64,000 nucleotides of DNA from Echinicola arenosa. Lineage in GTDB: Bacteria; Bacteroidota; Bacteroidia; Cytophagales; Cyclobacteriaceae. The position numbers and the translations under genes were made by a program. Below the pieces are notes generated by a model. The model did not search any database, was not told where the DNA came from, and saw only the letters and a list, made by a program, of their open reading frames with translations. The DNA is taken from NCBI RefSeq assembly GCF_014841125.1, contig NZ_JACYTQ010000001.1:1116001-1180000 (forward strand). The letters run 5' to 3'. Numbering within the stretch: position 1 is the stretch's first letter; each line of letters opens with the position of its first letter. This document shows positions 1 to 8,676 of this stretch, one piece after another.

Positions 1-762
1 TGCTGCTATGTTTCCAAAATTGCCACTGGGCACAGAAAAAATTACTTTTTTGCTGTTTTTAGGCAATCGGGAATAAGCATAAAAATAATACAGGCATTGA
101 GGGATCCATCTGGCAACATTGATCGAATTGGCAGAAGTCAGCAACATCTTTTCATTCAATTCACGATCCAGAAAGGCCTCTTTAACCATCCTTTGACAAT
201 CATCAAACACTCCATCTACCTCCAAGGCCTTCACATTCTCTCCCAAAGTGGTGAACTGCTTTTCCTGTAAAACACTTACTTTGCCCGAAGGGTACAGGAT
301 GATGACCTCCACGCCTGGAACCTTATAAAAGCCATTGGCCACCGCACTGCCCGTATCACCTGAGGTAGCCACCAAAACCCTCACCTTTTCCTCCTCAACC
401 AGCATACTCATCAACTTAGAGCAAAATCTTGCCCCGAAATCCTTAAATGCCAGCGTAGGCCCATGGAATAATTCTAAGGTATAAATATCCTTTTCAACCT
501 CCACAAGAGGCGCATCAAATGCTAAAGTATGATCTACCAATTCCGTGATTTCATCATGGCTTAGGTCTTCCCCAAAAATTGCCCCGATCACTTCATACCC
601 TATCTCCTGAAAAGACAATTTGGAGAGATTTTCAATTACGGAAGCCGGCAGTTGCGGAATTTGCTCAGGCATATACAAACCTTGATCGGGAGCCAAACCT
701 TTGATCACTGCTTCTTTTAGAGATACTTTATGGTCTTTATTATTAGTACTGTAAAATTTCAT
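1..762 (-). CDS. thrC: Threonine synthase, N-terminal part (runs off the left edge)
   Basis: PLP enzyme converting O-phosphohomoserine to threonine, the last step of the pathway. Only the first 254 codons are in the window and no stop is reached before base 1. The translation starts MKFYSTNN, has the family's N-terminal 'glaPdQGLYMP' region, and carries the PLP-lysine motif HGPTLAFKDFGARF followed by TSGDTGSA and SVPSGNFGN, all hallmarks of the ThrC fold. The ATG lies 1 base after the thrB stop, so the gene is the third cistron of thrA-thrB-thrC. Regulation is likely shared with the leader ORF upstream of thrA. Function is very secure; the C-terminal half cannot be judged. Confidence 0.96.
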   Translation of the reverse strand, partial: MKFYSTNNKDHKVSLKEAVIKGLAPDQGLYMPEQIPQLPASVIENLSKLSFQEIGYEVIGAIFGEDLSHDEITELVDHTLAFDAPLVEVEKDIYTLELFHGPTLAFKDFGARFCSKLMSMLVEEEKVRVLVATSGDTGSAVANGFYKVPGVEVIILYPSGKVSVLQEKQFTTLGENVKALEVDGVFDDCQRMVKEAFLDRELNEKMLLTSANSINVARWIPQCLYYFYAYSRLPKNSKKVIFSVPSGNFGNIAA

Positions 763-763
763 A

Positions 764-1699
764 TTAAGCTTTGTTGATGACGTATGTTCCCTTCACATTT
801 ACTGCAGAAACGTACAAGTCCACTTCCAGTCCAATTTTATTGAAAACTTCTTGGCAAATTTCACTTGCCCGCTCAGCTACTTCCCTGCTTGGAGAAAGGA
901 TAAATGTTGTGGGGCCCGAGCCAGAAATACCAGCTCCCAAAGCACCAACACTTTTTACAGATTTCTTGATTTCGTCAAAACCTGGAATCAAAACAGAACG
1001 GGAAGGCTCTGCGATCACATCCTGAAGGGATCTGCTGATCAAGCCCATATCCTCCTGAAACAAACCCGCAACCAATCCAGCAATATTTCCTGATTGGATA
1101 ATAGCATCTTTCAAAGGCACTTGCTGACGCAAAACACTTCTAGAGTCTGCAGTATTTAACTCCAAGTGAGGATGGACCAATGTGCAATACAACCCCGGCG
1201 GAACATGGAGTTTAGTCACATCCAAAGGCTTATAGCTCCTGATCAACACAAAACCTCCCAAAAGCGAAGGTGCGACATTATCCGCATGTTCTGCTCCACA
1301 AGCTACTCCCTCAGCTTTCATTGCAAATGGAAGCAAGGCTTTTTTCTCTAATGGGTTACCCAAAAGCTGGTTGGCCGCCTCCAAGGCCGCCACTGAACTA
1401 GCTGCACTTGAACCCATGCCACTTCCTAAAGGCAAGCCTTTAAAGAGCTCTATTTCCAAGCCCCCTTTATAACCTATCTCCTCTATGAAAGCCTTTACGG
1501 CTACACTGCAGGTATTTTTATCTGTTTCATAGGGCAGTCTTCCTCCATCACCTTCTATCTTCACTACCCTTACGCCCGGCTCATCAGACAAAGACACTGC
1601 TACCTTGTCCCCTAACTCTTCCACGGCAAAGCCAAGAATATCAAAACCGCATGAAACATTGGCTACCGTTGCTGGAGCAAATGCTGTTACCTTTTTCAT
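764..1699 (-). CDS. thrB: Homoserine kinase
   Basis: GHMP-family kinase (311 aa, normal length) phosphorylating homoserine with ATP to give O-phosphohomoserine for ThrC. The N-terminus (AFAPATVANVSCGFDILGFA) is typical of ThrB. The ATP-binding GHMP loop PLGSGMGSSAAS lies near residue 90, and the C-terminal GHMP motif GAGISGSGPT near residue 255. The start ATG overlaps the thrA stop by four bases (ATGA), implying translational coupling; thrC starts 1 base downstream. Nothing unusual was seen. Confidence 0.97.
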   Translation of the reverse strand: MKKVTAFAPATVANVSCGFDILGFAVEELGDKVAVSLSDEPGVRVVKIEGDGGRLPYETDKNTCSVAVKAFIEEIGYKGGLEIELFKGLPLGSGMGSSAASSVAALEAANQLLGNPLEKKALLPFAMKAEGVACGAEHADNVAPSLLGGFVLIRSYKPLDVTKLHVPPGLYCTLVHPHLELNTADSRSVLRQQVPLKDAIIQSGNIAGLVAGLFQEDMGLISRSLQDVIAEPSRSVLIPGFDEIKKSVKSVGALGAGISGSGPTTFILSPSREVAERASEICQEVFNKIGLEVDLYVSAVNVKGTYVINKA

Positions 1700-4143
1700 C
1701 TTGAATAGTTTCCTAGCCTGATAATATCTGCAAATACACCGGCAGCTGTCACATCGGCGCCTGCTCCTGGCCCTCTGACAATCATCGGGAAGTCATTGTA
1801 TCGCTCAGTAGTGAACAATATCATATTGTCACTCCCTTTCAAGGTATAGAAAGGGTGCTCACTGTTCAAGGAATTTAATCCCACCTTCGCCTTGCCATTT
1901 TCAAGAGTAGCCATAAACCTTAGTTTCTCCCCTTTGGTGTTGGCTTCATCCAACAGCTGCTTAAAATGTGCATCATGCTTTTTCAGCTTTTCAAAAAACT
2001 CTTCCACCGTTGTGGCATCCACACAGTCTTCAGGCACCATACTCTGTATTGCCACATCTTCAAAATGCAGGTCCTGACCAGCCTCACGGCCTAAAATCAA
2101 AATCTTTCTGGCTACATCCATACCACTGAGATCATCCCTTGGGTCCGGCTCCGTATATCCTTTTTCCTTAGCTTGGGCGACTACTTCACTAAACGGCATT
2201 CCTTTCTCCAATTCACTGAAGATATAATTCATCGAACCGCTCAGTACTGCCTCGATACGGTGGACATGGTCACCACTGAGCATTAAGTCCTGTAAAGTAT
2301 TGATTACAGGAAGACCCGCCGCCACATTGGTTTCGTAAAAGAACCTTACCCCTCTTTGACCAGCCAGTTTCTTCAGCGCTTTATAGGTATCTAATGGACC
2401 TGAATTTGCTTTCTTATTCGGTGTCACTATCCCCACTTTGGCATCCAATATCTGGCTATAAACATCCGCCACATCTTGACTTGCTGTGCAATCCACCAAG
2501 ACTGAGTTGGAAAAGTTCATATCTGACATCGTACCGATAAAAGCTTCCATATCCATTGGCGTGTCATTTTCATCTGGCGCCCCAACAGTTGCCAAATCAA
2601 AGCCATCTTCATGGAATTTCATATATCTTGAGTTGGCCATACCGTGGATCTGGATGTCCAACATATTTTCTTCCTGGAGCTTCTTCTGTTGGATGGCAAT
2701 CATCTTGATGAGTGCTTTACCAATTAAGCCAACCCCTACCAAAAATACGTGTAGTACTTTAAAGTCAGACAAGAAGAAAGCCTCATGAAGCGCGTTAAGT
2801 GCCTTTTGTAAGTCTGCTTGTGAAATCACTGCAGAAATATTCAACTCTGAACTGCCTTGTGCTATAGCCGCTACGTTTACGTTGTTTCTACCAAGTGCCT
2901 GGAACATTCTTCCACTGGCTCCTGGGTTGTGTTGCATGTTTTCACCCACTACTGCGATCACTGCCATATCAGGCATCACCTGCACCTCATCCATCTCCCC
3001 ACTTTGAATTTCATATCTAAATTCTTCTTCTATCATGGACTTGGCTTTGGCTGCGTCCTTAGATGGGATAGCCACACAGATGCTATGTTCAGAAGAAGCC
3101 TGACTGATCAACACAATATTGATTCCATAGCTGGCCAAAGTTCCGAAAAAACGCTGGCTTACGCCGATCACTTCAACAAGTCCTGGCCCTTGAACATTAA
3201 GGATAGAAATATTCCCCATGGAGGAAATACCTTTAATGATCTTGCCTTCACCAGATTCACGGCTGATCAGCGTTCCTACTTCATCTGGCTTAAATGTATT
3301 TTTGATATAGATAGGAATATCTTCTTTCATGGCTGGCTGCATAGTTGCAGGGAATACCACTTTCGCTCCAAAGTGGGAAAGCTCCATGGCCTCATTGTAG
3401 CTCAGCTGGGGTATGGTGAAGGCTGTATACACCAACCTTGGATCTGCTGTCATCACCCCTGATACATCCGTCCAGATTTCCACTTGCTCAGCTTTTAGAG
3501 CAGCTGCAAAAATTGATGCGGTGTAATCAGAACCGCTTCTGCCTACAGTTGTTGTTTCGCCTTTATCAGTAGCTCCTATAAAGCCTGTAATTACTTTTAA
3601 GCCCTTGTGCGATTTGAAATAATCTTGTATTAGCGCATTGGTCTTTGCAAAGTCCACTTTAGCGTGCCCAAAACGGTCATTGGTTTTGACCACATCACGG
3701 GCATCTAAATAAATTGCGTCTTTTCCTCTTGCTTGAAGGCCAGCCACTAGGATAAAGTTGGACAGGCGCTCTCCAAAACTCAACACATAATCCATGGTTC
3801 TATCAGAGCATTCTTTGATCAGATAAATCCCATGAAACAGGTCTCCCAGCTCATTGAACCTTACTTTGACGAAAGTCAAGGCTGTGGATTGTTGCTGTAC
3901 AGGTACCAAGCTCCTGACGATGTCCAAATGCTTTTTCTCTAATTCCTGGAGAATGGTATGGTAACTCTCTTCACTTTGCTGAGCGATGGTGGCGCATTGA
4001 AGTAATTGTTCGGTGACGCCTCCAAAAGCAGAAAATACTAACGCAAACTCCTCTTTATCAGCTCTCTTCTCTACTATGGAAAACACCTTCTCGATATTCT
4101 CGATATTAGCAATGGAGGATCCTCCGAATTTTATAATTTTCAT
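1696..4143 (-). CDS. thrA: Bifunctional aspartate kinase / homoserine dehydrogenase
   Basis: 815 aa, the usual size of the fused enzyme. The N-terminal aspartokinase begins with the KFGGSS motif (residues 5-10) and has the kinase signature GRSGSDYTAS near residue 205. Two ACT-type regulatory segments follow (about 310-450), which in this family mediate threonine feedback. The homoserine dehydrogenase half starts with the dinucleotide-binding motif VGVGLIGKAL near residue 470 and contains TPNKKAN and the catalytic-region segment EPDPRDDLSGMDVARK. First gene of the operon. The ATG is separated from the leader ORF stop by 93 bases. Catalyses the first and third committed steps from aspartate to threonine and methionine. 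Confidence 0.97.
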   Translation of the reverse strand: MKIIKFGGSSIANIENIEKVFSIVEKRADKEEFALVFSAFGGVTEQLLQCATIAQQSEESYHTILQELEKKHLDIVRSLVPVQQQSTALTFVKVRFNELGDLFHGIYLIKECSDRTMDYVLSFGERLSNFILVAGLQARGKDAIYLDARDVVKTNDRFGHAKVDFAKTNALIQDYFKSHKGLKVITGFIGATDKGETTTVGRSGSDYTASIFAAALKAEQVEIWTDVSGVMTADPRLVYTAFTIPQLSYNEAMELSHFGAKVVFPATMQPAMKEDIPIYIKNTFKPDEVGTLISRESGEGKIIKGISSMGNISILNVQGPGLVEVIGVSQRFFGTLASYGINIVLISQASSEHSICVAIPSKDAAKAKSMIEEEFRYEIQSGEMDEVQVMPDMAVIAVVGENMQHNPGASGRMFQALGRNNVNVAAIAQGSSELNISAVISQADLQKALNALHEAFFLSDFKVLHVFLVGVGLIGKALIKMIAIQQKKLQEENMLDIQIHGMANSRYMKFHEDGFDLATVGAPDENDTPMDMEAFIGTMSDMNFSNSVLVDCTASQDVADVYSQILDAKVGIVTPNKKANSGPLDTYKALKKLAGQRGVRFFYETNVAAGLPVINTLQDLMLSGDHVHRIEAVLSGSMNYIFSELEKGMPFSEVVAQAKEKGYTEPDPRDDLSGMDVARKILILGREAGQDLHFEDVAIQSMVPEDCVDATTVEEFFEKLKKHDAHFKQLLDEANTKGEKLRFMATLENGKAKVGLNSLNSEHPFYTLKGSDNMILFTTERYNDFPMIVRGPGAGADVTAAGVFADIIRLGNYSR

Positions 4144-4236
4144 AAAAATGAATCGATTTTTAATGGCATGTAAATGGATTTTGATGTCCCAAAACAGGAC
4201 CGGTACTTTGCGGCAATATAATAGATAGACACGGGA

Positions 4237-4362
4237 TTACCCCGTAATGGTAGTCATAAAAAAGGTTCGTGTAATGATGCTAAAAAAAATGGCACAGCCA
4301 AACTTCTGCGTATTTGCAGCGATGGTGAGATCGGAATATTTTTCGACTGAGCTAATCATCAT
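4237..4362 (-). CDS. Predicted threonine-operon leader peptide (41 codons)
   Basis: A short reading frame 93 bases upstream of thrA on the same strand. It starts with two ATGs (4362-4360 and 4359-4357), is preceded by an in-frame TAA, and ends with TAA at 4237-4239. The last 13 codons read IITRTFFMTTITG: five Thr and three Ile codons next to the stop. A 5-bp GC hairpin (4231-4245, loop GTAAT) begins in the final Thr codon and spans the stop, and a weaker hairpin (GTCCT/GGGAC) follows before thrA. The arrangement resembles the E. coli thrL attenuator, so I infer ribosome-dependent control of thrABC by charged tRNA-Thr/Ile. I see no strong U-tract terminator, so the mechanism is open. A shorter MTTITG frame from the internal ATG at 4257 is also possible. 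Confidence 0.6.
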   Translation of the reverse strand: MMISSVEKYSDLTIAANTQKFGCAIFFSIITRTFFMTTITG

Positions 4363-4390
4363 TTCATTATTGACAGGACAATCTTAGTGA

Positions 4391-4424
4391 CAAATTTCTA
4401 TTATCCCAAATATTTATTAACAAA
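4391..4424 (-). promoter_or_regulatory. Candidate thr operon promoter
   Basis: On the minus strand TTTG (4421-4424) is followed after 20 bases by TAGAAATTTG (4391-4400). This resembles the Bacteroidota sigma-70 pattern TTTG / TAnnTTTG, although the gap inside the -7 element is four instead of two bases. It would start transcription just ahead of the leader ORF. Confidence 0.35.
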
Positions 4425-4668
4425 TCATCAGAACTACCTTTCGTTTTTTACCACATCCACAACAAACATCATTAATAAAAACAATATTTTATTTCTAAAT
4501 AAACAGAAAGAACACAACATTAACCTGTTGAGATTTCTTTAATTGCTTCATCCCATTCAGATATTCTATTTACGTTTCTTTCCATTAACTTTATAAAACG
4601 AAAAAAAGTATCAGGATTTTTTTATATTTTAACTATCTCAATAAAATTTAAAATAAAATCACTTTTCT

Positions 4669-5088
4669 ATGAAACAGTTAAAACTTTCTGCATTGCTATT
4701 TGCCCTTTTTTTAGGGTTAGGTTCCTGTAGTTCCGTATCTAGTCTTAACCCATTAAAAATGCTTACTGGCAACAATTGGGTTTTATCCTCCTTAATGGGC
4801 GGCGGGCTGGATATGTTCAGTGGAGCACTTCCTTCTTTAAGCTTTATGGATGATGGCAAATTATCCGGATTCGGTGGATGTAATTCTTTTAGTGGAGATT
4901 TCGAATTGAGTGGCACCAATCTTAATCTGGACCCTGGTGCAATGACCAAAAAAGCATGTCCTGGAGGCGGTGAGGATAAATTCATGAGTGCTTTAAAAAA
5001 CGTTTCCAATTTCAAAGTAGACAAGGACAAACTCACCTTACTTGATGGGGCCTCAGAACTTATGACCCTAATCCCTCAAAGCAAATAA
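4669..5088 (+). CDS. META (HslJ-like) domain lipoprotein
   Basis: 139 aa. A signal peptide ends in the lipobox LGSC (Cys20), so the protein should be lipid-anchored in the envelope. The rest is one META domain: the ...NNWVLSSL... start, the conserved turn SGFGGCNSFSGDF, a MTKKACPGG segment with the paired cysteines typical of META proteins, and a final strand LTLLDGASELMTLIP. In E. coli the family member HslJ is heat-inducible and linked to novobiocin resistance; no precise function is known. The gene stands alone, converging on the GreA/B-like gene 12 bases downstream. The upstream region is very AT-rich, with no clear operator. Confidence 0.85.
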   Translation: MKQLKLSALLFALFLGLGSCSSVSSLNPLKMLTGNNWVLSSLMGGGLDMFSGALPSLSFMDDGKLSGFGGCNSFSGDFELSGTNLNLDPGAMTKKACPGGGEDKFMSALKNVSNFKVDKDKLTLLDGASELMTLIPQSK

Positions 5089-5100
5089 CAGTTCGTTTAT

Positions 5101-5562
5101 CTATTGCACAGCCTTAATATGATAAGTTATTCCATTTAGGCTGATTACCTTACCAGCAGTTTTCCCCATCATTAACCGGGCAAGTGGGGCTTGTGACGAA
5201 ATCACAAAAACTTCTTGCCCACTTATATTGACCTTACCGAATCCAACAGAAATATACAATGGCATGCGGTCAGTAACCACTAAACTTCCCCTTTGAATGA
5301 GCTCAGTGGATTCATCCGGACGCAAACTGGAAAGCACTTCTAACTGGCTTTTGTACTCCAAGCTCATTTTCTCTGCCTTGTCCATTTCCTGCCGGATCAT
5401 CTCCCTGCCCGTCTCATATTTGTCACCAGCACTACTTTTGGTATCTTCTGCAGAAGAATCCTTTAGTTGACGGATGCTGTCCGAAATGAGTTTCAACTTT
5501 TCACTGATTTGACCGACCAGTTCTTGATGCAATTCTATCTTTGAAAAAGGGATATGGTTCAT
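5101..5562 (-). CDS. GreA/GreB-like transcription elongation factor homologue
   Basis: 153 aa. The N-terminal half is predicted as a helical hairpin containing the conserved KYETGREMIRQEMDKA segment, and the C-terminal half has the FKBP-like GreA/GreB fold with ISSQAPLARLMMGKTAGKVI, corresponding to 'SPIGRALLGKKVGD' in Gre factors. Gre proteins insert a coiled coil into the RNA polymerase secondary channel to promote transcript cleavage. This shorter variant is common in Bacteroidota and is probably a Gre-related, RNA polymerase-binding protein, but cleavage activity is not shown. It is sometimes misannotated as a 3-oxoacyl-ACP synthase. Confidence 0.75.
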   Translation of the reverse strand: MNHIPFSKIELHQELVGQISEKLKLISDSIRQLKDSSAEDTKSSAGDKYETGREMIRQEMDKAEKMSLEYKSQLEVLSSLRPDESTELIQRGSLVVTDRMPLYISVGFGKVNISGQEVFVISSQAPLARLMMGKTAGKVISLNGITYHIKAVQ

Positions 5563-5676
5563 TTTGGCAACTTAAATAGTAATGAAGCTTCAAATATAAA
5601 GGAAATCCCCTGATTTGAATTTCTGTTTACCAAGGTCTTGGTTTTCTGGGAAGGTATTTTTTTCGTTTATTTGGGC

Positions 5677-5847
5677 ATGAGTATAAAATCAGGCTTTATC
5701 ATAGCCATCGCCGTATTCCTACTTTTCATCCTTTTCAAAGGTTCCATTAAAAGTGACCAAGGACAAGTCATCTTTGCTTTTTCCTTTGTATTTCTTGAGG
5801 TGGCAGTTATTACTGCTGTTGCATTAAAAAAACGTAGAAAAAGTTAA
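5677..5847 (+). CDS. Small two-helix membrane protein
   Basis: 56 aa from the ATG at 5677 (MSIKSGF). The frame extends upstream to a TTG at 5638, but the ATG gives a normal membrane protein start. Two hydrophobic helices (about 5-19 and 28-45) are separated by a short KGSIKSDQG loop, with a KKRRKS tail placing the C-terminus in the cytoplasm. The stop overlaps that of the convergent NTF2-like gene by four bases. No family recognised and no function proposed. Confidence 0.5.
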   Translation: MSIKSGFIIAIAVFLLFILFKGSIKSDQGQVIFAFSFVFLEVAVITAVALKKRRKS

Positions 5848-6317
5848 CAGCCTTCTTTTCTCCGCGTGTCTATGATATAAACTATCTTCCAACCTTTCGT
5901 GAACTTTACCAACTGGAAAGAATTCACCCCGCAATGACTGAGTTCACCATTGACATAAAACGCATAAGGTGTCCAAACGGCAGCCATAGGGCCATCTATT
6001 TTTATTTTATAATCCAACAACCTTTCTTCCAGCTCCATCTCAGCAGGAACTTTTCCAATCCCGCTCACAAAATCTTCCACAGATTGGCTTCTTGTGGACA
6101 CCTCTTCGAGTCTTTGACTAATGGTTTCTAGCCTGGCTCCCTCGGAAAATGCGGCTCTGATCATTGCTGTATCTTTATCTTCAAGCCCTTTAAACATGGC
6201 ATCTATTACCGATTTCACTTCCAGTTCATCAGTATCAAAAGATTGAGCATGCCCCCAATAAGAAAACCCTGCTATCAACAGCAGGGTCAATATAATTTTC
6301 TTCCAATGGTTAATCAT
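5844..6317 (-). CDS. Secreted NTF2-like (SnoaL/DUF4440-type) protein
   Basis: 157 aa from the ATG at 6317 (MINHWKKI). The longest frame starts 72 bases further up, inside the DUF2807 gene, and is less likely. A signal peptide ends at about GHAQ|SFD. The mature part looks like an NTF2-like cone: helix EVKSVIDAMFKGLEDKDTAMIRAAF, then strands with WTPYAFYVNGELSHCGVNSFQLVKFTKGWKIVYI, the usual closing pattern of SnoaL/DUF4440 proteins. It starts four bases after the DUF2807 gene and is the last gene of a three-gene operon headed by the SDR. Ligand or activity unknown. Confidence 0.75.
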   Translation of the reverse strand: MINHWKKIILTLLLIAGFSYWGHAQSFDTDELEVKSVIDAMFKGLEDKDTAMIRAAFSEGARLETISQRLEEVSTRSQSVEDFVSGIGKVPAEMELEERLLDYKIKIDGPMAAVWTPYAFYVNGELSHCGVNSFQLVKFTKGWKIVYIIDTRRKEGC

Positions 6318-6321
6318 CCTG

Positions 6322-7020
6322 TTAGTTTTTCTTTCTGGCAATATCTCCTCCAGTATTGGTCTTAACATCAACCATGCCTGGATCACCAATATACCAAACT
6401 TTTCCAGCAGTGCCCGCAGTCCCCTTTATTGAAGACTTCACCGTGACTACAGATTCAGCGGCTGTATTGGTTCTTACTTCCGCATTTTCTGTAACCAGCC
6501 CATCTGCGCTTATATTTGCTTTGGTATAAGCTTCCAAGTCTAAATCAGTAGTGGATCCTTCCACAAATAATTTCCCGTTGGTGTTGGCTTCCAGCTTAAG
6601 CTTTAAAACATTTACTTTGGCTTCCAAATAACTACTGGTTTGAGCAAACAAAGTCAGGTTCTTGCTTTTAATCACATCTTTGACAAAGATTTTGGCACTG
6701 GTACTGGCTTCAATTTTATCCAATTCTCCTGCATAAGTGATTTTCACCTTCACAGAATTACTTCCAAAACTCCCTTTACCTATTTTCACCTTCAACTGCC
6801 TGTCTTCTACTTCTGTTTCGATATTCGATTCATCAATACCGGAAGCAAAAATTTCAACCTTATAAGCTTCTCCCTTGATCAATTCCGCTTCAATGGAATT
6901 AGCAACTTCCACAGCATTGAAAATCCCTAAATCCCTAGAAGCCTCACTTGTCTGAGCCCGGGTTTTTGAGCCGATTGCCACTAAGGCAAATACCAAAATA
7001 AGTTTAATTTGATTTTTCAT
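6322..7020 (-). CDS. DUF2807 (GIN-domain) secreted beta-helix protein
   Basis: 232 aa from ATG 7020 (MKNQIKLILVF); the longer frame to 7047 overlaps the SDR stop. A signal peptide is cut at about TRAQ. The body is the repetitive short-strand pattern of DUF2807, a putative auto-transporter-head-like beta-helix: repeated units such as 'VEVANSIEAELIKGEAYKVE', IEASTSAKIFVKDV, LKLEANTNGKLFVEG and LDLEAYTKANISADG, each giving one rung. Exported, probably periplasmic or surface exposed. Middle gene of the SDR-DUF2807-NTF2 operon (gaps of 13 and 4 bases). Function of the family is unknown. Confidence 0.85.
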   Translation of the reverse strand: MKNQIKLILVFALVAIGSKTRAQTSEASRDLGIFNAVEVANSIEAELIKGEAYKVEIFASGIDESNIETEVEDRQLKVKIGKGSFGSNSVKVKITYAGELDKIEASTSAKIFVKDVIKSKNLTLFAQTSSYLEAKVNVLKLKLEANTNGKLFVEGSTTDLDLEAYTKANISADGLVTENAEVRTNTAAESVVTVKSSIKGTAGTAGKVWYIGDPGMVDVKTNTGGDIARKKN

Positions 7021-7033
7021 TATACTCGATTGT

Positions 7034-7714
7034 TTATACTCCACCATATAGTTTGAAAGTCATGTTTCTCAAAGCTGGGCTTGAAACCGCATAGTGCATT
7101 GCCTCTGCAATCTCCAATGGGCTTACCCACTTTGAAAAATCCTGATCAGCCATGGCTTCCCGGTTTGGTGGTGTATCTATGATACTGGGCACAAAAACGT
7201 GCGAACGTACTCCTGTACCTTTCATTTCTTCCGAAACCAAATCTGCCAAACTGATCACCATTCCCTTACTCAAAGTGTATGCCACAAGTGATTTTCCATC
7301 TGCTGGCTGTAAAGCAGGCCTGGCACCTACAAATAAAAATGTTCCCTTTTGGGATTTTTTAAAGACTGGCAAAAAGGCCTTGGTCATGTTAAATGCACTG
7401 AAGAAATTTAGCTGAATCATTTTTTCGATATCAGCCTGAGAAGTATTTTCCAAGTCTCCCATTCCAAACCCACCTACCAAACAGGCAATGGCCTCGAGTT
7501 CTCCACCATATTGAATCGCATATTCTTTGGCAAATTCAGCCACTTGCGCTTCATCTGTTACGTCCAATTCATAGACATCATTGGCTTCCTCCATTTCTTC
7601 ACGCTTTCCTGGAGCCACAGTTGAGATCACCTTGAACCCTTCCCGAGTAAACTTTTCCACAACTGCCGTCCCTAAATTTCCTGCTGCGCCCGTAATGATG
7701 ATATTTCTATTCAT
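7034..7714 (-). CDS. Short-chain dehydrogenase/reductase (SDR)
   Basis: 226 aa, classical SDR. The Rossmann motif TGAAGNLG (residues 8-15) binds NAD(P), an acidic-rich loop follows, and the catalytic YTLSK (YxxxK) lies near residue 147 after the serine-containing strand FLFVGARPAL. A C-terminal 'VPSIIDTPPNREAM' loop is typical. The catalytic serine position appears to be replaced (VGARP rather than a clear S), so substrate and activity are uncertain. First gene of a minus-strand operon, divergent from the MscS gene 83 bases away. Confidence 0.85.
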   Translation of the reverse strand: MNRNIIITGAAGNLGTAVVEKFTREGFKVISTVAPGKREEMEEANDVYELDVTDEAQVAEFAKEYAIQYGGELEAIACLVGGFGMGDLENTSQADIEKMIQLNFFSAFNMTKAFLPVFKKSQKGTFLFVGARPALQPADGKSLVAYTLSKGMVISLADLVSEEMKGTGVRSHVFVPSIIDTPPNREAMADQDFSKWVSPLEIAEAMHYAVSSPALRNMTFKLYGGV

Positions 7715-7797
7715 ATTGTTTTATGGTTATATTTTTTTATCTAGTATTGATGAAAAAAGTACAATCTTAAAATTAAGATTTTATTTTCGAATCCAAC

Positions 7798-8676
7798 ATG
7801 ACAACGGAAAAAACAGAAATTAGAGAGCGGGAAAAGAGAAATAGACTACTTTTCTTTTTTAAGGTTTTGTCTTTCATTCTTCTTAAGGTATTTGAAAACA
7901 AGATTTCGCAAAACCTGATCTATCATATACCTAACATTGATGATGTTTTAAAAGCTGCCACTTTCCTATTGAGTAGTCACATACTAATTTCATTGGGAAG
8001 AATCATTACCGTTAGGTTTTACCTTAGAAGAAAAGGCCAAGACCCATTCAGAAGTAATTTTGTCCTTGGGATCAACCATATTGCCAGCATCCTCAATGTA
8101 GCCGTATTGGTCATTTCCATGATGTTTTTATTTGGTATCAAACCTATTGACTTTTTCACTAGCATCACTATTGTCGCTGCAGCCATTGCCTTGCTTTCCA
8201 AAGACTATATCACCAATATGATCAACGGACTGATCATTATGTTCTCTGACCAACTTTCTTTAGGTGACATGGTAAAAATAGGAGACCAGCAGGGCCGTAT
8301 CAAAGATGTCACCCTACTCAACATGGTTTTGGTCAATGAGGACGCAGATTTGGTCATGATTCCCAACAGCCTGATTTTGACCTCCCAGGTCATTAACCAT
8401 TCCAAACAAAACAATAAGAAGCTCACTTTTGAATTTGAAATGAAAATCAGTCAATCCCTGGAAGTCAATGACATTGAGAAAAAGCTCAGAATGGCAGCCT
8501 CTTCCTTCAATCAACATATTCAAAAAGACAGCTTCACCCTCAAGACCATGGAAATTTTAAGGGAAGCCATCAAATTCAAATGTCAATTTCTTTTGACCAC
8601 CACCAATAAGACAAACGAAAAAGAAATCAAAAGACTGATCAATCAAACCATCATTGAAATTGCCCGTGAAAACTGA
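7798..8676 (+). CDS. MscS-family mechanosensitive channel
   Basis: 292 aa. The basic, poorly conserved N-terminus is followed by helices around 20-35, 55-75, 95-115 and the pore-lining helix near 120-150 (ITIVAAAIALLSKDYITNMINGLII). The MS-channel beta domain follows: FSDQLSLGDMVKIGDQQGRIKDVTLLNMVL and MIPNSLILTSQVINHS, close to the family signature 'PNS.......N'. The cytoplasmic tail fits the small MscS type. It opens under membrane tension to release solutes. The last 11 bases overlap the alkyltransferase-like gene, implying coupling. Confidence 0.88.
   Translation: MTTEKTEIREREKRNRLLFFFKVLSFILLKVFENKISQNLIYHIPNIDDVLKAATFLLSSHILISLGRIITVRFYLRRKGQDPFRSNFVLGINHIASILNVAVLVISMMFLFGIKPIDFFTSITIVAAAIALLSKDYITNMINGLIIMFSDQLSLGDMVKIGDQQGRIKDVTLLNMVLVNEDADLVMIPNSLILTSQVINHSKQNNKKLTFEFEMKISQSLEVNDIEKKLRMAASSFNQHIQKDSFTLKTMEILREAIKFKCQFLLTTTNKTNEKEIKRLINQTIIEIAREN

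Noticed and set aside
1696-1699. Four-base overlap thrA/thrB as unusual
   Set aside because: ATGA overlaps are ordinary in tight operons.
4659-5036. Minus-strand frame antisense to the META lipoprotein
   Set aside because: Shadow of a clear coding gene with signal peptide and META motifs on the plus strand.
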